Source of the DNA: Chloroflexota bacterium | GTDB lineage: Bacteria > Chloroflexota > Limnocylindria > P2-11E | DNA: 50,394 bases | Assembly: GCA_005887995.1 (NCBI GenBank) | Contig: VBJD01000028.1 | Span: 1-50,394 of the forward strand | Reading direction: 5' to 3' | Part shown: piece by piece, positions 15,875 through 24,348 of the stretch | Position numbering within the stretch: position 1 is the first letter of the stretch | How the letters are laid out: each line of letters starts with the position of its first letter | Translations under genes and position numbers: made by a program | The notes under the pieces: generated by a model | The model's input: only the letters and a program-made list of their open reading frames with translations | The model's database searches: none | Told to the model about the DNA's origin: nothing

Positions 15875-17049
15875 GCAGATGACATCGCTCGTGTCCGCGC
15901 TCCACCCGTAGCGACCGCGCCGAGCGCGAGGACCGCGAGGATCGCGAATGCTGCCGCAAGCCACGCGAATGCGGTGCCGATCCCGGCGGCGTCCGCGATC
16001 GCGCCGAAGATCGGTGCGGCGATGCCACCGACGGGCTGATTGACGAGGTAGTACGTCCCGAGGACGGTCGAGCGCCGCGTCGCGGGTGTGCTGTCGATGA
16101 TGAGGACCTCGGTCGCGGTCGCGCGGAACGACAGGCACGCGCCGATGAGCAGGAGCGGGATGACGACGAACTCGATCGGCAGCGTGATGAGCAGCCACAC
16201 CGCAGGCGCGCTCGCGACGAGCGCCGCGAGCAGCACTGCCGGCCGGCCGAAGCGATCCGACAGCATGCCCGACGTCGGCGCCGCGAACAGCCCCGCGAGC
16301 TGCGGCACGCCGTAGAGGGCCGCCGCGACCGCGGGCGAGACGCCGCGCGCGTCGACGAGGTAGAGCGTGAGGAACGCGAGCGAGCTCGAGATGAGCATCT
16401 GGCCGACGATCGAGATCGAGACGAGCGATCCGATCGATCGCGCCACACGGCCGATGTCGGCAAAGGTCGCGAGCCACTCGTGCGGCTCGCGCGATCGCTC
16501 GCCCGCCGGCGCGACGCGGAGCAGAAGCGCCGCGCACAAGAGAGGCGCCAGCGCGAACAGGACATATGGCAGCCGCCACGTGCCGGCCACGGCGAGCGCG
16601 CCGGCAACGAGCGGCGCGGCGAAGAACGCGAGGTGGCCCGCGGTCGTGTGTGTGCCGAGCGCGACGCCGCGGCGCGCGAACGGGAACGTCTCAGCGATGA
16701 GAGCGGAGGCGGGAGCGTGATATGACCCGCTCGCGATCCCCATCACGAGCAGCCCGAGCAGCAGCCACAGGTAAGAGCCGGAGAGCCCGATGGCGGCGCT
16801 CGTCAGCGCGATGAGTACGAGCCCGCCGACGATGACGCGGCGCGCGCCGAGCCGGTCGGCGAGGAGCCCGAGCGGCGCGTTGCTGAACCCCGACGCGAAC
16901 GTGTACGCGGTCACCGCGAACCCGATCTGGGTGTTGCTCATCGCGAACGTCTCGCGAATGAATGGCACGAGCGCGGAGAACAGGCTGTTCGTGACGTGAT
17001 GCGCGAAGTGCGCGACGGAGAACGCGACGAGCAATGTGCGACGGCTCAC
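15871..17049 (-). CDS. MFS transporter, 12 transmembrane segments
   Basis: The frame is open far upstream, but the protein proper starts at GTG 17049 (SRRTLLVAFSVAHFAHHVTN), giving 392 residues. This GTG overlaps the panC stop (GTGA). The MFS signature between helices 2 and 3 is GLLADRLGARRVIVGG, repeated in degenerate form as GMLSDRFGRPAVLLAAL between helices 8 and 9. The opening helix with AHFAHHVTNSLF resembles the FSR/CynX side of the superfamily. I cannot assign a substrate. As the last gene of the glycoside-panC run it could export or import pantothenate or a small organic solute, but this is inference only. Confidence 0.88.
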   Translation of the reverse strand: MSRRTLLVAFSVAHFAHHVTNSLFSALVPFIRETFAMSNTQIGFAVTAYTFASGFSNAPLGLLADRLGARRVIVGGLVLIALTSAAIGLSGSYLWLLLGLLVMGIASGSYHAPASALIAETFPFARRGVALGTHTTAGHLAFFAAPLVAGALAVAGTWRLPYVLFALAPLLCAALLLRVAPAGERSREPHEWLATFADIGRVARSIGSLVSISIVGQMLISSSLAFLTLYLVDARGVSPAVAAALYGVPQLAGLFAAPTSGMLSDRFGRPAVLLAALVASAPAVWLLITLPIEFVVIPLLLIGACLSFRATATEVLIIDSTPATRRSTVLGTYYLVNQPVGGIAAPIFGAIADAAGIGTAFAWLAAAFAILAVLALGAVATGGARTRAMSSA

Positions 17050-17897
17050 TTGAGGTCGGAAACCTCCATACCGAGAAGGACATTGTCGATGAGACGAGTC
17101 TTGCCCACACGCGCGGCCAGCGAGATGACCGCGCGGTTCGCGGGCAATTTCAGCTCGACGAGCGTGAGCGGATCCGCGACCGACACGTATTCCGGTGCCA
17201 CCCCCGGCTCGGTTTCGACGACCTCCTCGACGCGTGCGCGCAGGCGCTCGGGGTGACGTTCGCCGCGCGACCACGCGCTGCGCGCCGTGAAGAGGCCGCG
17301 CGACAGAACGCGCGCGGCCGCGCGCTCCGCCGGTGCGAGGTAGGCGTTGCGCGAGGACATCGCGAGGCCGTCCTCCTCCCGAACGATCGGACACCCGACG
17401 ACCTTGATCGCGGGGTATCGCTCGCGCGCCATCGTCTGGATGACGCGCAGCTGCTGGAAGTCCTTCTGGCCGAAGTACGCGACGTCCGGCCGCACGATCT
17501 CGAAGAGCTTGGCGACGACGGTCGCGACGCCGGCGAAATGGCCCGGACGCGCAGCGCCTTCGAGCGCCTCCGCGATCTCGCCCGGCTCGATACGCATCCG
17601 GTCGCCGGGCGGGTACATCTCCTCGACGCTCGGCACGAACGCCGCGGCCACGCCGGCCGCCTCGAGCGTCGCGAGGTCCTTTGCCTCCTGCCGGGGGTAC
17701 TTGGTGAAGTCCTCGTTCGGTCCGAACTGCGTGGGATTGACGAAGATCGACACGACCGGCGCATCGGTCTCGCGCTTCGCGCGCTCGACGAGCGAGAGGT
17801 GCCCTGCGTGGAGCGCGCCCATCGTCGGGACGAAGCCGACGCGCGCGACGTTCGCGCGCCACGCCGCGGTCTCGGGGCGTGTGCGCAGCACTCTCAA
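17046..17897 (-). CDS. panC: Pantothenate synthetase
   Basis: The enzyme condenses pantoate and beta-alanine using ATP. All family motifs are present: VGFVPTMGALHAGHLSLVE (HxGH), VSIFVNPTQFGPNEDFTKYPR, GVATVVAKLFEIVRPDVAYFGQKDFQQL and the KMSKS-like AMSSRNAYL. Homology starts at VLRTRPETAAW. A TTG at 17897 overlaps the stop of the upstream glycosyltransferase (TTGA), and a GTG two codons later (17891) is the alternative. I use the TTG because start-stop overlaps are the rule in this run. The size (283) is normal. Placing panC inside a glycosyltransferase operon rather than with panB and panE is odd. Its stop overlaps the next start in GTGA. Confidence 0.94.
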   Translation of the reverse strand: MRVLRTRPETAAWRANVARVGFVPTMGALHAGHLSLVERAKRETDAPVVSIFVNPTQFGPNEDFTKYPRQEAKDLATLEAAGVAAAFVPSVEEMYPPGDRMRIEPGEIAEALEGAARPGHFAGVATVVAKLFEIVRPDVAYFGQKDFQQLRVIQTMARERYPAIKVVGCPIVREEDGLAMSSRNAYLAPAERAAARVLSRGLFTARSAWSRGERHPERLRARVEEVVETEPGVAPEYVSVADPLTLVELKLPANRAVISLAARVGKTRLIDNVLLGMEVSDLK

Positions 17898-19687
17898 GGC
17901 ATGCGCGCCATGCGGTACGCGGGGACCGTCACCATCGGCGGCCGTTCGACGGTGCCGATGTCGTGCAGCTCCAGTCGGAGGCGCCCCTTCTCGGTCGTGA
18001 TGAGCTTCAGGCTCGAGTTCGCCTCCTCCCACAGTCGCTCACCATGCTGCTCGCCGACGCGCTTGAGCGCGACCTGGAGGATCTCGAAGCTCATCTTCGA
18101 GAGCGCGAGGAGATCCTGATTGCGATGGATGCGCTGGCGCATGTCGACCTGCGCGATCGCGTCGAGGCCCGCGCGCTGGAGCGTGTCGATGAGCAGCCCG
18201 GTCTCGACGCCGTACCCGGTGAAGAACGGGAGCTGCTCGAGCAGCGCGCGACGGCCGCCCTGCTCGCCGGAGAGCGGCTGCACGACGCCCGAGAGCTCCG
18301 GGAAGAAGAGGTTGAGCATCGGTCGCGCCGCGAGCTCGGTCACGCGTCCGCCGCCGGTCGCCTGCAGCTCACCGCCCACCCGGATCGGCCGCTGGTAGAA
18401 GGCCTTGACGAACTGGATCTCCGGCCGTTGCAGGAGCGGGCCGAGCACGCCATACACGAACTTCGGATGCGCGTTCGAGACGTCGGTGTCGATCCACACC
18501 ACGAGATCGCCGCTCGTCACGTGCAGGCTCTTCCAGAGCGCCTCGCCTTTGCCGCGATAGGTTCCGCATTCGGGAAGGATCTCGTCGTGGATGAAGACCG
18601 GGATGCCCTCGCGGGCCGCGATCTCGCGCGTGTTGTCGTCCGAGCGCGAGTCGACGACGACCATCTCGTCGACGAGCGGGATGCGTTCCATGAGTCGCGA
18701 GCGGATCGCGTTGATGACGCGCGCGATCGTCGCCTCCTCGTTGAGCGTCGGCAGCGCGACCGACACGCGCAGGCCCTGACGCGCCTTCGCGTCCACGAGA
18801 CGTGCGAGATCCGCGAACTCGCTCGATGAGAACGTGTTGCGCGTGAACCAGGCGTCGACCAGCTCGCCGATGGCCTTGCTCCGCTCCGGCCGTCCGACCG
18901 GGAGCGCGGCGCTCGGCGCGAGCGGAAGCGCGGCGACGGGCAGCGACGTCCGCACGATGATCGCCGCGCGCGCCGCGCCGAGGATCGCGTGGCCCACGGG
19001 TCCGAGCGGATCGCGCGCGCCCTCACGCCCGGTCGCGCCGAACACGATGCCGTCGTGCTCGGCGAGCTCCTCCTGGATGACCTCGGCCGGATCACCGCTT
19101 CGCGTGACCAGGCGTTCGATGCGCTCGTCGAGCGCCCGTTCGCCGAGTAGCTGATAGAAGGTAGGGGCACGGCGACCGCCGTTGGCGCGGACGTGCATAA
19201 GCGTCACGCTGCCCGCCTGCCCGCGCGCCCACGCGATCGCGATCCGCGCTGCGAGGTCGGCGTAGCGCCCGCCGCGGACCGGGACGAGGATCCGACGGAC
19301 GCGCGTGAAGGCGCCTTTCACCACCGCGATGTCGCAGGGCGGTGTTCGGAGGATCTCCTCGATCGTCGTGCCGAGGAAGTCCCAACCCGGACGGCGGTAG
19401 GGGAGGATGAGCAGATCGGGCCGGGACTTCGGCAGGGCCTCCGCGATCGCCGCCCAACCCTGACGGCCGACGACGACGTCGGTTCGCGCGGTCACACCGG
19501 CGGGCGCGAGCTGCGTGAGCGCGCGCCGGAGCGTGCGCGCCTCTGGCTGTGCCGACGCGAGCGTCTCTCCCTCGGGGACCTCGATCGCCGAGATGAGTAG
19601 CAGGTCGTCGCCCGCGGCGAGCCCGGACGCGAGCTGCACGAGCGGACGCTCGCGCTCGATATCCGCGACGACCACGGCGACCTTCAT
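17894..19687 (-). CDS. Universal-stress-protein / glucosyl-3-phosphoglycerate synthase fusion
   Basis: The product has 597 residues. Two universal-stress-type domains occupy 1-125 and 130-250; the second ends with the USP-like GATGREGARDPLGPVGHAI...AAIIVRTS pattern. From about 305 to 590 it is a GT-A transferase of the GpgS (GT81) kind: VSVALPTLNEEATIARVI, VVVDSRSDDNTREIA, DEILPECGTYRGKGEALWKS, metal-binding DTD at 400-402, GGGRVTELAARPMLNLFFPELSG, QPLSGEQGGRRALLE, GYGVETGLLIDTL and DMRQRIHRNQ. GpgS links glucose from NDP-glucose to 3-phosphoglycerate, making the precursor of the compatible solute glucosylglycerate. Catalytic motifs look complete. GpgS proteins I know lack USP domains. ATGA overlaps the GT4 stop and TTGA joins panC. 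Confidence 0.85.
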   Translation of the reverse strand: MKVAVVVADIERERPLVQLASGLAAGDDLLLISAIEVPEGETLASAQPEARTLRRALTQLAPAGVTARTDVVVGRQGWAAIAEALPKSRPDLLILPYRRPGWDFLGTTIEEILRTPPCDIAVVKGAFTRVRRILVPVRGGRYADLAARIAIAWARGQAGSVTLMHVRANGGRRAPTFYQLLGERALDERIERLVTRSGDPAEVIQEELAEHDGIVFGATGREGARDPLGPVGHAILGAARAAIIVRTSLPVAALPLAPSAALPVGRPERSKAIGELVDAWFTRNTFSSSEFADLARLVDAKARQGLRVSVALPTLNEEATIARVINAIRSRLMERIPLVDEMVVVDSRSDDNTREIAAREGIPVFIHDEILPECGTYRGKGEALWKSLHVTSGDLVVWIDTDVSNAHPKFVYGVLGPLLQRPEIQFVKAFYQRPIRVGGELQATGGGRVTELAARPMLNLFFPELSGVVQPLSGEQGGRRALLEQLPFFTGYGVETGLLIDTLQRAGLDAIAQVDMRQRIHRNQDLLALSKMSFEILQVALKRVGEQHGERLWEEANSSLKLITTEKGRLRLELHDIGTVERPPMVTVPAYRMARMP

Positions 19688-20883
19688 GGTTTGTTCTCCA
19701 CGATGACCGGCAGGACGCGCTCGCGCAGGACGCGCGGCCAGGCGTGCGCCCGCGCGCGGCGTCGCATGCCCATGACCGCGGTGCGCATCGCCTCTTCGAC
19801 CGCGTCGGCGATGACCTCGCCGTTCGCGTCCGGTGGCACGTAGATCGGGTCGTCACCGCCCGTCTCGCGCAGCGCGGGGATGTCGCTGCACACGATGGGC
19901 ATGCGGTGCAGCCCCGCCTCGAGCATCGGGATCCCGAACCCCTCGCTCTCGCTGGGGAACACGAGCACGTCCGCGAGCGCATAGAGATCGACGACCTGGT
20001 CGTAGCTCGCGCGGATGCCGAGCGATGCGAGGAGACGGACACCTTCGACGTTCGCGGCACGCTGCGCGAGCTCCGCGAGATATGCGCGGTTGCGCACGTC
20101 GTGCGGGCCCATGCCGCCGGTGACGACGAGCATCGCGTTCTCACCACGCTCGCGTAGGGCGCGCGTCGCGTCGATCGCCACCTCGATCCGCTTGCGTCGC
20201 GTCACGCGCACCGGCAGAAGGAGCAGCGGATCGCCGTCGTAGATGCCGAGCCGTTCCGCGAGGAGCGCACCGCGCCGCGAGAGTCCGAGCACGCGAGCCA
20301 CGTCGATGCCGTTCGTGACGACTGAGATCTTGTCCTTCGCGAGCCCGGTGAGCTCGTGGAGCTGGTCGGCGCGCTCCTGCGAGACGACGACGTAGCGCAC
20401 GCCGGGCAACGCCTTGCGAATGAGGTCCCAAGGCGCGCCCTCGTGACGGAACGCGTCGTAGCGCGGATCGAAGTGCGCGATGTCATGAGTCCACGCGATG
20501 ACCTTGCCGGGATGCGTCGCGGCGAGCCGCGCGACCGCCGCGGTGAGCGCGAGGTTGAGCGGCATCGTGAGCACGTTGTGGACGACCACGCGCAACGATC
20601 TCTCGACGTGCGGCCGCAGCCGGGTGACGAGCCGCTCGACGAGCGCGTCGTGTTCGTTGGTGCGCTCGCCGCGCGCGAGCGCGTCGCGATCGCGTTCGAC
20701 GACGCGCGCGCGAGAGTCGGCGATGGCGATCCGCGCCACGCGCACGCCGCGCGGCGCGACGCCGCCTCGTCCCGCGACGATCGTGACGTCGAACCCCTCA
20801 TCGCGCAGACACGCCGCGTGCGCCCCCATCACCTGCTCAACACCCCCGAGGATCGCCGGGGTCGTGTAGTGGAGGAGGGTGAT
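19684..20883 (-). CDS. GT4 family glycosyltransferase (start codon unclear)
   Basis: The frame encodes a GT-B retaining transferase. It has an N-terminal ITLLHYTTPAILGGVEQVM (glycine loop GGVE), ISVVTNGIDVARVLGLSRR, LLLLPVRVTRRKRIEVAIDA and the donor-site ALADVLVFPSESEGFGIPMLEAG (E-x7-E type). About 400 residues are normal for GT4. No ATG, GTG or TTG precedes the conserved N-terminus at a sensible place. In-frame options are GTG 20832, which would remove the glycine loop, and GTG 21042, which adds a 53-residue shadow-like extension inside the debranching gene. I set the end at ATC 20883, where homology begins. The stop overlaps the next start (ATGA). Its acceptor is unknown. Confidence 0.82.
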   Translation of the reverse strand: MTLLHYTTPAILGGVEQVMGAHAACLRDEGFDVTIVAGRGGVAPRGVRVARIAIADSRARVVERDRDALARGERTNEHDALVERLVTRLRPHVERSLRVVVHNVLTMPLNLALTAAVARLAATHPGKVIAWTHDIAHFDPRYDAFRHEGAPWDLIRKALPGVRYVVVSQERADQLHELTGLAKDKISVVTNGIDVARVLGLSRRGALLAERLGIYDGDPLLLLPVRVTRRKRIEVAIDATRALRERGENAMLVVTGGMGPHDVRNRAYLAELAQRAANVEGVRLLASLGIRASYDQVVDLYALADVLVFPSESEGFGIPMLEAGLHRMPIVCSDIPALRETGGDDPIYVPPDANGEVIADAVEEAMRTAVMGMRRRARAHAWPRVLRERVLPVIVENKP

Positions 20884-20900
20884 GCGCTGCTTGCGTCGCG

Positions 20901-23009
20901 CTACGCGGGCGATGCGACCCCCGCGCGCACCACGCGGCCGCGCGCACCCACGATCTTGTCGCCGCCCGCGCGGCGGCGGACGCGGAATGAGAGCGGCTCG
21001 CCGAACACCCGCAGATCGCGCACGTCGATACGCTCGAGCCACGGCGGGAGCGCGGGATCCATGAGCAGCCGCTGCGTGAGGAGGTCCGGCTCCATGCCGA
21101 GCAGCGTTCGCAAGTTCAGGAAGATCATCCCCGCCGACCACGCCTGCGGGATGCACGACACGAGGTAGTCGGCAGGCCGCGACGAGAAGCGCAGATCGCG
21201 TTGGAATCCACAGAAGAGCTCGGGCAGTCGCGAGTTCGGGAAGCGTCGACCCGCCTCGATGAGGCCGCTCACCACCTCGTTCGCCTCTTCGTGGAAGCCG
21301 TAGCGCGCCATGCCCTGCGCGGCCATCGCTGAGTCGTGCGGCCAGACCGAGCCGTTGTGATAGCTCATCGGGTTGTACGTCGGGTAGCGCGACGAGAGCG
21401 TTCGCAGCCCCCAGCCGGTGTACATGTCCGGGGACATGAGGCGCCGCACGAGCGCGGTCGCGCGATCCGGGCTCGCGATGCCGGCCCAGAGCGTGTGCGC
21501 GGCGTTGCTCGTCACCGCGGGCACCTGTCGCTTCTTCGCGTTGAGCGCCTGCGCGTAGGCGTTCTCGTCCGCCATCCAGAAGTCGCGCTCGAACTTCTCC
21601 TGGAGCTCGCGCGCTTCGGCGCGGAGCCGCTCGGCCCGCTTGTGATCGCCATCGAGCGCGTAGAGATCGGCGAGGCCGCGCTTCGCGGCGAAGACGTAGG
21701 CCTGCACCTCAACGAGCGCTGCGGGCAGCTCGGACCACGAGCCGTCCCGCTCGGAGAGCGACTCCGACGAATCCTTCCATCCCTGGCTCCGCAGCGCCGT
21801 GCCGCGCGCGCCGTATTCGACGTAGCCGTCGCGATCGGGATCGCCGTACGGGCCGTCGCACCAGGTGAGCGCGCGTTCCGCCGCGGCGAGCAGCTCGCGC
21901 CACAGCGCGCGGTCCGCGGTCCACTTCACCGTCTCCGCGAAGACGAGCGCGAAGAGCGGTGTCGCGTCGACCGCGCCGTAGTAGGGGCGGTGCGGGATCT
22001 CGCCGAGCCGCGCGAGCTCACCGCGCCGCAGCTCGTGGAAGATCTTGCCCGGCTCCTCCTCGGTGTACTCGTCGACCTTCTGCCCCTGATACCGCGCGAG
22101 GAGGCGCAGCGTCCCGCGCGCGAGATCGGGGTTCCACCCGAGCGTCTGGTACGCGGTGATGAGCGCGTCGCGGCCGAACGGCACCGCGTACCACGGGATG
22201 CCCGCGGTCGGGAACGGCCCGCCTTCGTGGAACTCGAGCAGCGCGCGCAGGTCGAGCGCGCTGCGCGCGATGAGCCCCTCGTCGAGCGTCTCGGAGCTCG
22301 TCTCGTACGACGTGCACCCGCGGATGAAGCGCCGATAGCGCGCGTTCAGGGCGTCGAGAGCGTCGTCGAAGCGGCTCGGCGACGGCGACTCGCCCGCGCC
22401 GTCCTCGTGCGGGATGACCGAGATCTCGAGCGTGAACACCTGCTGCGCTGCGAGATCCCGCTCGAGGACCATGCGCGTCCCGTCGATCCGGTCGGGCACG
22501 GGGCGCACCGCGATCTCCGTCGTGCGGCGCACACCATCGCGGCCCATGCGCTCGAGCACGATCCCATCCTCCCGCCGTTCCACCGCGGCGGCGACCGGCA
22601 TGCTCACATCGCGGTAGCCGCGCACCGAGAACATGTCGCGGAAGGACGCCTCGAACTCGAGCTCGAGCGTGATATGCGCAGGCTGTGGGTTCGCGTTGAG
22701 TATGCCGATGCGCTCGCGCAGGCCGTCGGCGAGGAAGCGTGTGCGCCGGATCGAGAGCGTCTTCGCGGAGTGGCGAGCCGTGCCGATCGTCGCGCCCTCG
22801 GAGTGCATCAGCTGGAACGTCGCGACGTAGTTCTGCTCCGTGTTCGCGGAGAGTAGGAGCGGCTCGGTGCCGTTGACGCGCACCTTGTAGCCGGAGAGGA
22901 ACTGCGTGTCGTGGTAGTAGAACCCGAGCGCGCTCGATGCGCGCAGCGGGAGACTGCCATCGTCTTCGGTGATGAGGATGAGCTGATCTTCCTTTAGTGA
23001 AACGCTCAC
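20901..23009 (-). CDS. Glycogen-debranching-type glycosidase (GDE N-terminal domain plus alpha-toroid)
   Basis: The 702-residue protein has an N-terminal beta-sandwich like the bis-GDE N domain (LILITEDDGSLPLRASSALG, GFYYHDTQFLSGYKV). A C-terminal (alpha/alpha)6 barrel (about 260-680) has GGPFPTAGIPWYAVPFGRDALITAYQTL, EYGARGTALRSQGWKDS and NPMSYHNGSVWPHDSAMAA. Such proteins are usually annotated amylo-alpha-1,6-glucosidase; related GH63-type enzymes hydrolyse glucosyl- or mannosylglycerate. The acidic residues in GRDA and WKDS are candidate catalytic-site residues. It has no signal peptide and should be cytoplasmic. It begins with GTG 61 nt after the upstream transferase. The TAG stop falls inside the coding frame of the GT4 gene. 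Confidence 0.85.
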   Translation of the reverse strand: MSVSLKEDQLILITEDDGSLPLRASSALGFYYHDTQFLSGYKVRVNGTEPLLLSANTEQNYVATFQLMHSEGATIGTARHSAKTLSIRRTRFLADGLRERIGILNANPQPAHITLELEFEASFRDMFSVRGYRDVSMPVAAAVERREDGIVLERMGRDGVRRTTEIAVRPVPDRIDGTRMVLERDLAAQQVFTLEISVIPHEDGAGESPSPSRFDDALDALNARYRRFIRGCTSYETSSETLDEGLIARSALDLRALLEFHEGGPFPTAGIPWYAVPFGRDALITAYQTLGWNPDLARGTLRLLARYQGQKVDEYTEEEPGKIFHELRRGELARLGEIPHRPYYGAVDATPLFALVFAETVKWTADRALWRELLAAAERALTWCDGPYGDPDRDGYVEYGARGTALRSQGWKDSSESLSERDGSWSELPAALVEVQAYVFAAKRGLADLYALDGDHKRAERLRAEARELQEKFERDFWMADENAYAQALNAKKRQVPAVTSNAAHTLWAGIASPDRATALVRRLMSPDMYTGWGLRTLSSRYPTYNPMSYHNGSVWPHDSAMAAQGMARYGFHEEANEVVSGLIEAGRRFPNSRLPELFCGFQRDLRFSSRPADYLVSCIPQAWSAGMIFLNLRTLLGMEPDLLTQRLLMDPALPPWLERIDVRDLRVFGEPLSFRVRRRAGGDKIVGARGRVVRAGVASPA

Positions 23010-23070
23010 TTCTTCGCGCTCTCACGCTCGCTGAGGCTCGCTGACAGGGGCCCCTCCCCCTGAGCCCGTT

Positions 23071-24297
23071 TCACGGCTTGCGCCTCGCCGCCTCGACACC
23101 GCTCGTTGACTCGCTCCTCGCGAGTGAATCGCTCGTCGCTCGCTTCTCTTTCGCCTTCTCCATCGCGCGCGCGCCGAGCTCGACGATGTCCTCGGATTGC
23201 GTCGTGGTCATGTCGCGCGCCTCGTCTACGAACTCGGCGACGCGTGAGTAGTAGAGCGGGAGCAAGCCACGAGCCAGCCGCTCGCTCTCGCCGGGGTGTC
23301 GCAGCGCCGCGGCGAGGAAATCGAAGACGATGCGCGCCCAGCCGTCGGGCCCGATCGCGCGCGGGACGGGAGCCGTGAGCACGTCCTTCCACAACTCTTT
23401 CTGATCCGCGGCGAGCGAGTCCGCCTTCGCGCGCAGGCGAGCGGGATCCACCTCGATCGCCTCCGGCTCGACCGGCTCCGGATCGCCGACGACGGGCACG
23501 GCGCGCGACCCGGTCACCTCGCGCCAGATCGCTTCGTGCTCCGCCGCGAGACGGAAGAGCGTGCCCACGACCTGCGTGAACATCGGGCCGAGGTCCGCCG
23601 CCGGGTCCTTGGGGTCGTGCACCTTCGCTCCGAGGAACGCCTGCACGACGCGCGCATGCCGCGCGACCGCGGTCGTCGTCATGAAGATGTCGATGCCGAA
23701 GCGCGCGACGTCCGTGTCCCACACCGGCTGCGCGAGATACGCGCGCGCGAGATCTGTGTGGAATCCGAACTCGCCACCGATCGGCTGACGGATGCGCAGG
23801 CCGTACAGCGCGCGTGTGAGGGGATACGCGATGGAGTTCGTGATCGTGCCGTCGTGCTTGTGCCGCGCGTAGAGCGGCGTGACGTAGTCGGCCTCGCCGC
23901 GCAGGACCGGTCCCGCGAGCCGCTCGATCCATTGCGGAGTGATGCTGCGCAGGTCCGAGTCAACGACCGCACATGCCTTCGCGTCGAGCGAGACCGCGCC
24001 TTCGAAGATCGCGTGGAACGCCGAGCCCTTGCCCGGCGGTCCGACGTACCGTCCGACCGCGACCGGGATGTCCTTCGCGTTCTCGCGGACGCGGTCGCGC
24101 GTGCCGTCCTCCGATCCGCCGTCCGCGTTGATGAGCGCGACGCGCGCGTCGCGGAAATGCTCGCGCAGCCCGCGTGCGACCGTCGCGGCGACATGGCCGA
24201 TCGTGCCGGCGTTGCGGAAGCTCGGGATGCCGACGACGATGTCGGCCTTGCGGATCTTCGCGATCCCATCACGTAGCTGATCGTCGAGCGCGGACAC
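23071..24297 (-). CDS. GT-A glycosyltransferase, mannosylglycerate-synthase-like
   Basis: The frame is open to 24969, but a GTG at 24297 preceded by AAAGGAGAA at 6 nt fixes the start, giving 408 residues. The GT-A fold is clear: ADIVVGIPSFRNAGTIGHVA, LINADGGSEDGT, PPGKGSAFHAIFEGA, metal-binding DSD in CAVVDSDLRSITPQWIERL, RQPIGGEFGFHTDLAR and ARFGIDIFMTTTAV. The PGKG, D-D, QPxGGE and GID order matches mannosylglycerate synthase (GT78), though generic GT2 enzymes share part of it. The C-terminal 30 residues (TSDSLARSESTSGVEAARR) are low-complexity. It is first gene of the minus arm, so a hexosylglycerate product is plausible but not shown. Confidence 0.75.
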   Translation of the reverse strand: MSALDDQLRDGIAKIRKADIVVGIPSFRNAGTIGHVAATVARGLREHFRDARVALINADGGSEDGTRDRVRENAKDIPVAVGRYVGPPGKGSAFHAIFEGAVSLDAKACAVVDSDLRSITPQWIERLAGPVLRGEADYVTPLYARHKHDGTITNSIAYPLTRALYGLRIRQPIGGEFGFHTDLARAYLAQPVWDTDVARFGIDIFMTTTAVARHARVVQAFLGAKVHDPKDPAADLGPMFTQVVGTLFRLAAEHEAIWREVTGSRAVPVVGDPEPVEPEAIEVDPARLRAKADSLAADQKELWKDVLTAPVPRAIGPDGWARIVFDFLAAALRHPGESERLARGLLPLYYSRVAEFVDEARDMTTTQSEDIVELGARAMEKAKEKRATSDSLARSESTSGVEAARRKP

Positions 24298-24348
24298 GCG
24301 TCTTCTCCTTTGCGATGCCCTGCCCGTCCCTTCGGCCATGATACGCAG
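24298..24348. promoter_or_regulatory. Bidirectional promoter between the two arms of the glycoside cluster
   Basis: The 51-nt gap holds overlapping back-to-back -10 elements. On the plus strand CATGAT (24337-24342) is 6 nt before the GTG of dedA, implying a leaderless mRNA. On the minus strand TATCAT (24343 down to 24338) matches TATAAT at five of six positions and gives a leader of about 34 nt carrying AAAGGAG (24303-24309 region) before GTG 24297. Because the -10 boxes share the same bases, polymerase could serve only one direction at a time. Confidence 0.5.

Noticed and set aside
17050-17862. N-terminal extension of the MFS frame through panC
   Set aside because: The extension is an out-of-frame translation of panC. 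The transporter itself begins at the GTG overlapping the panC stop.
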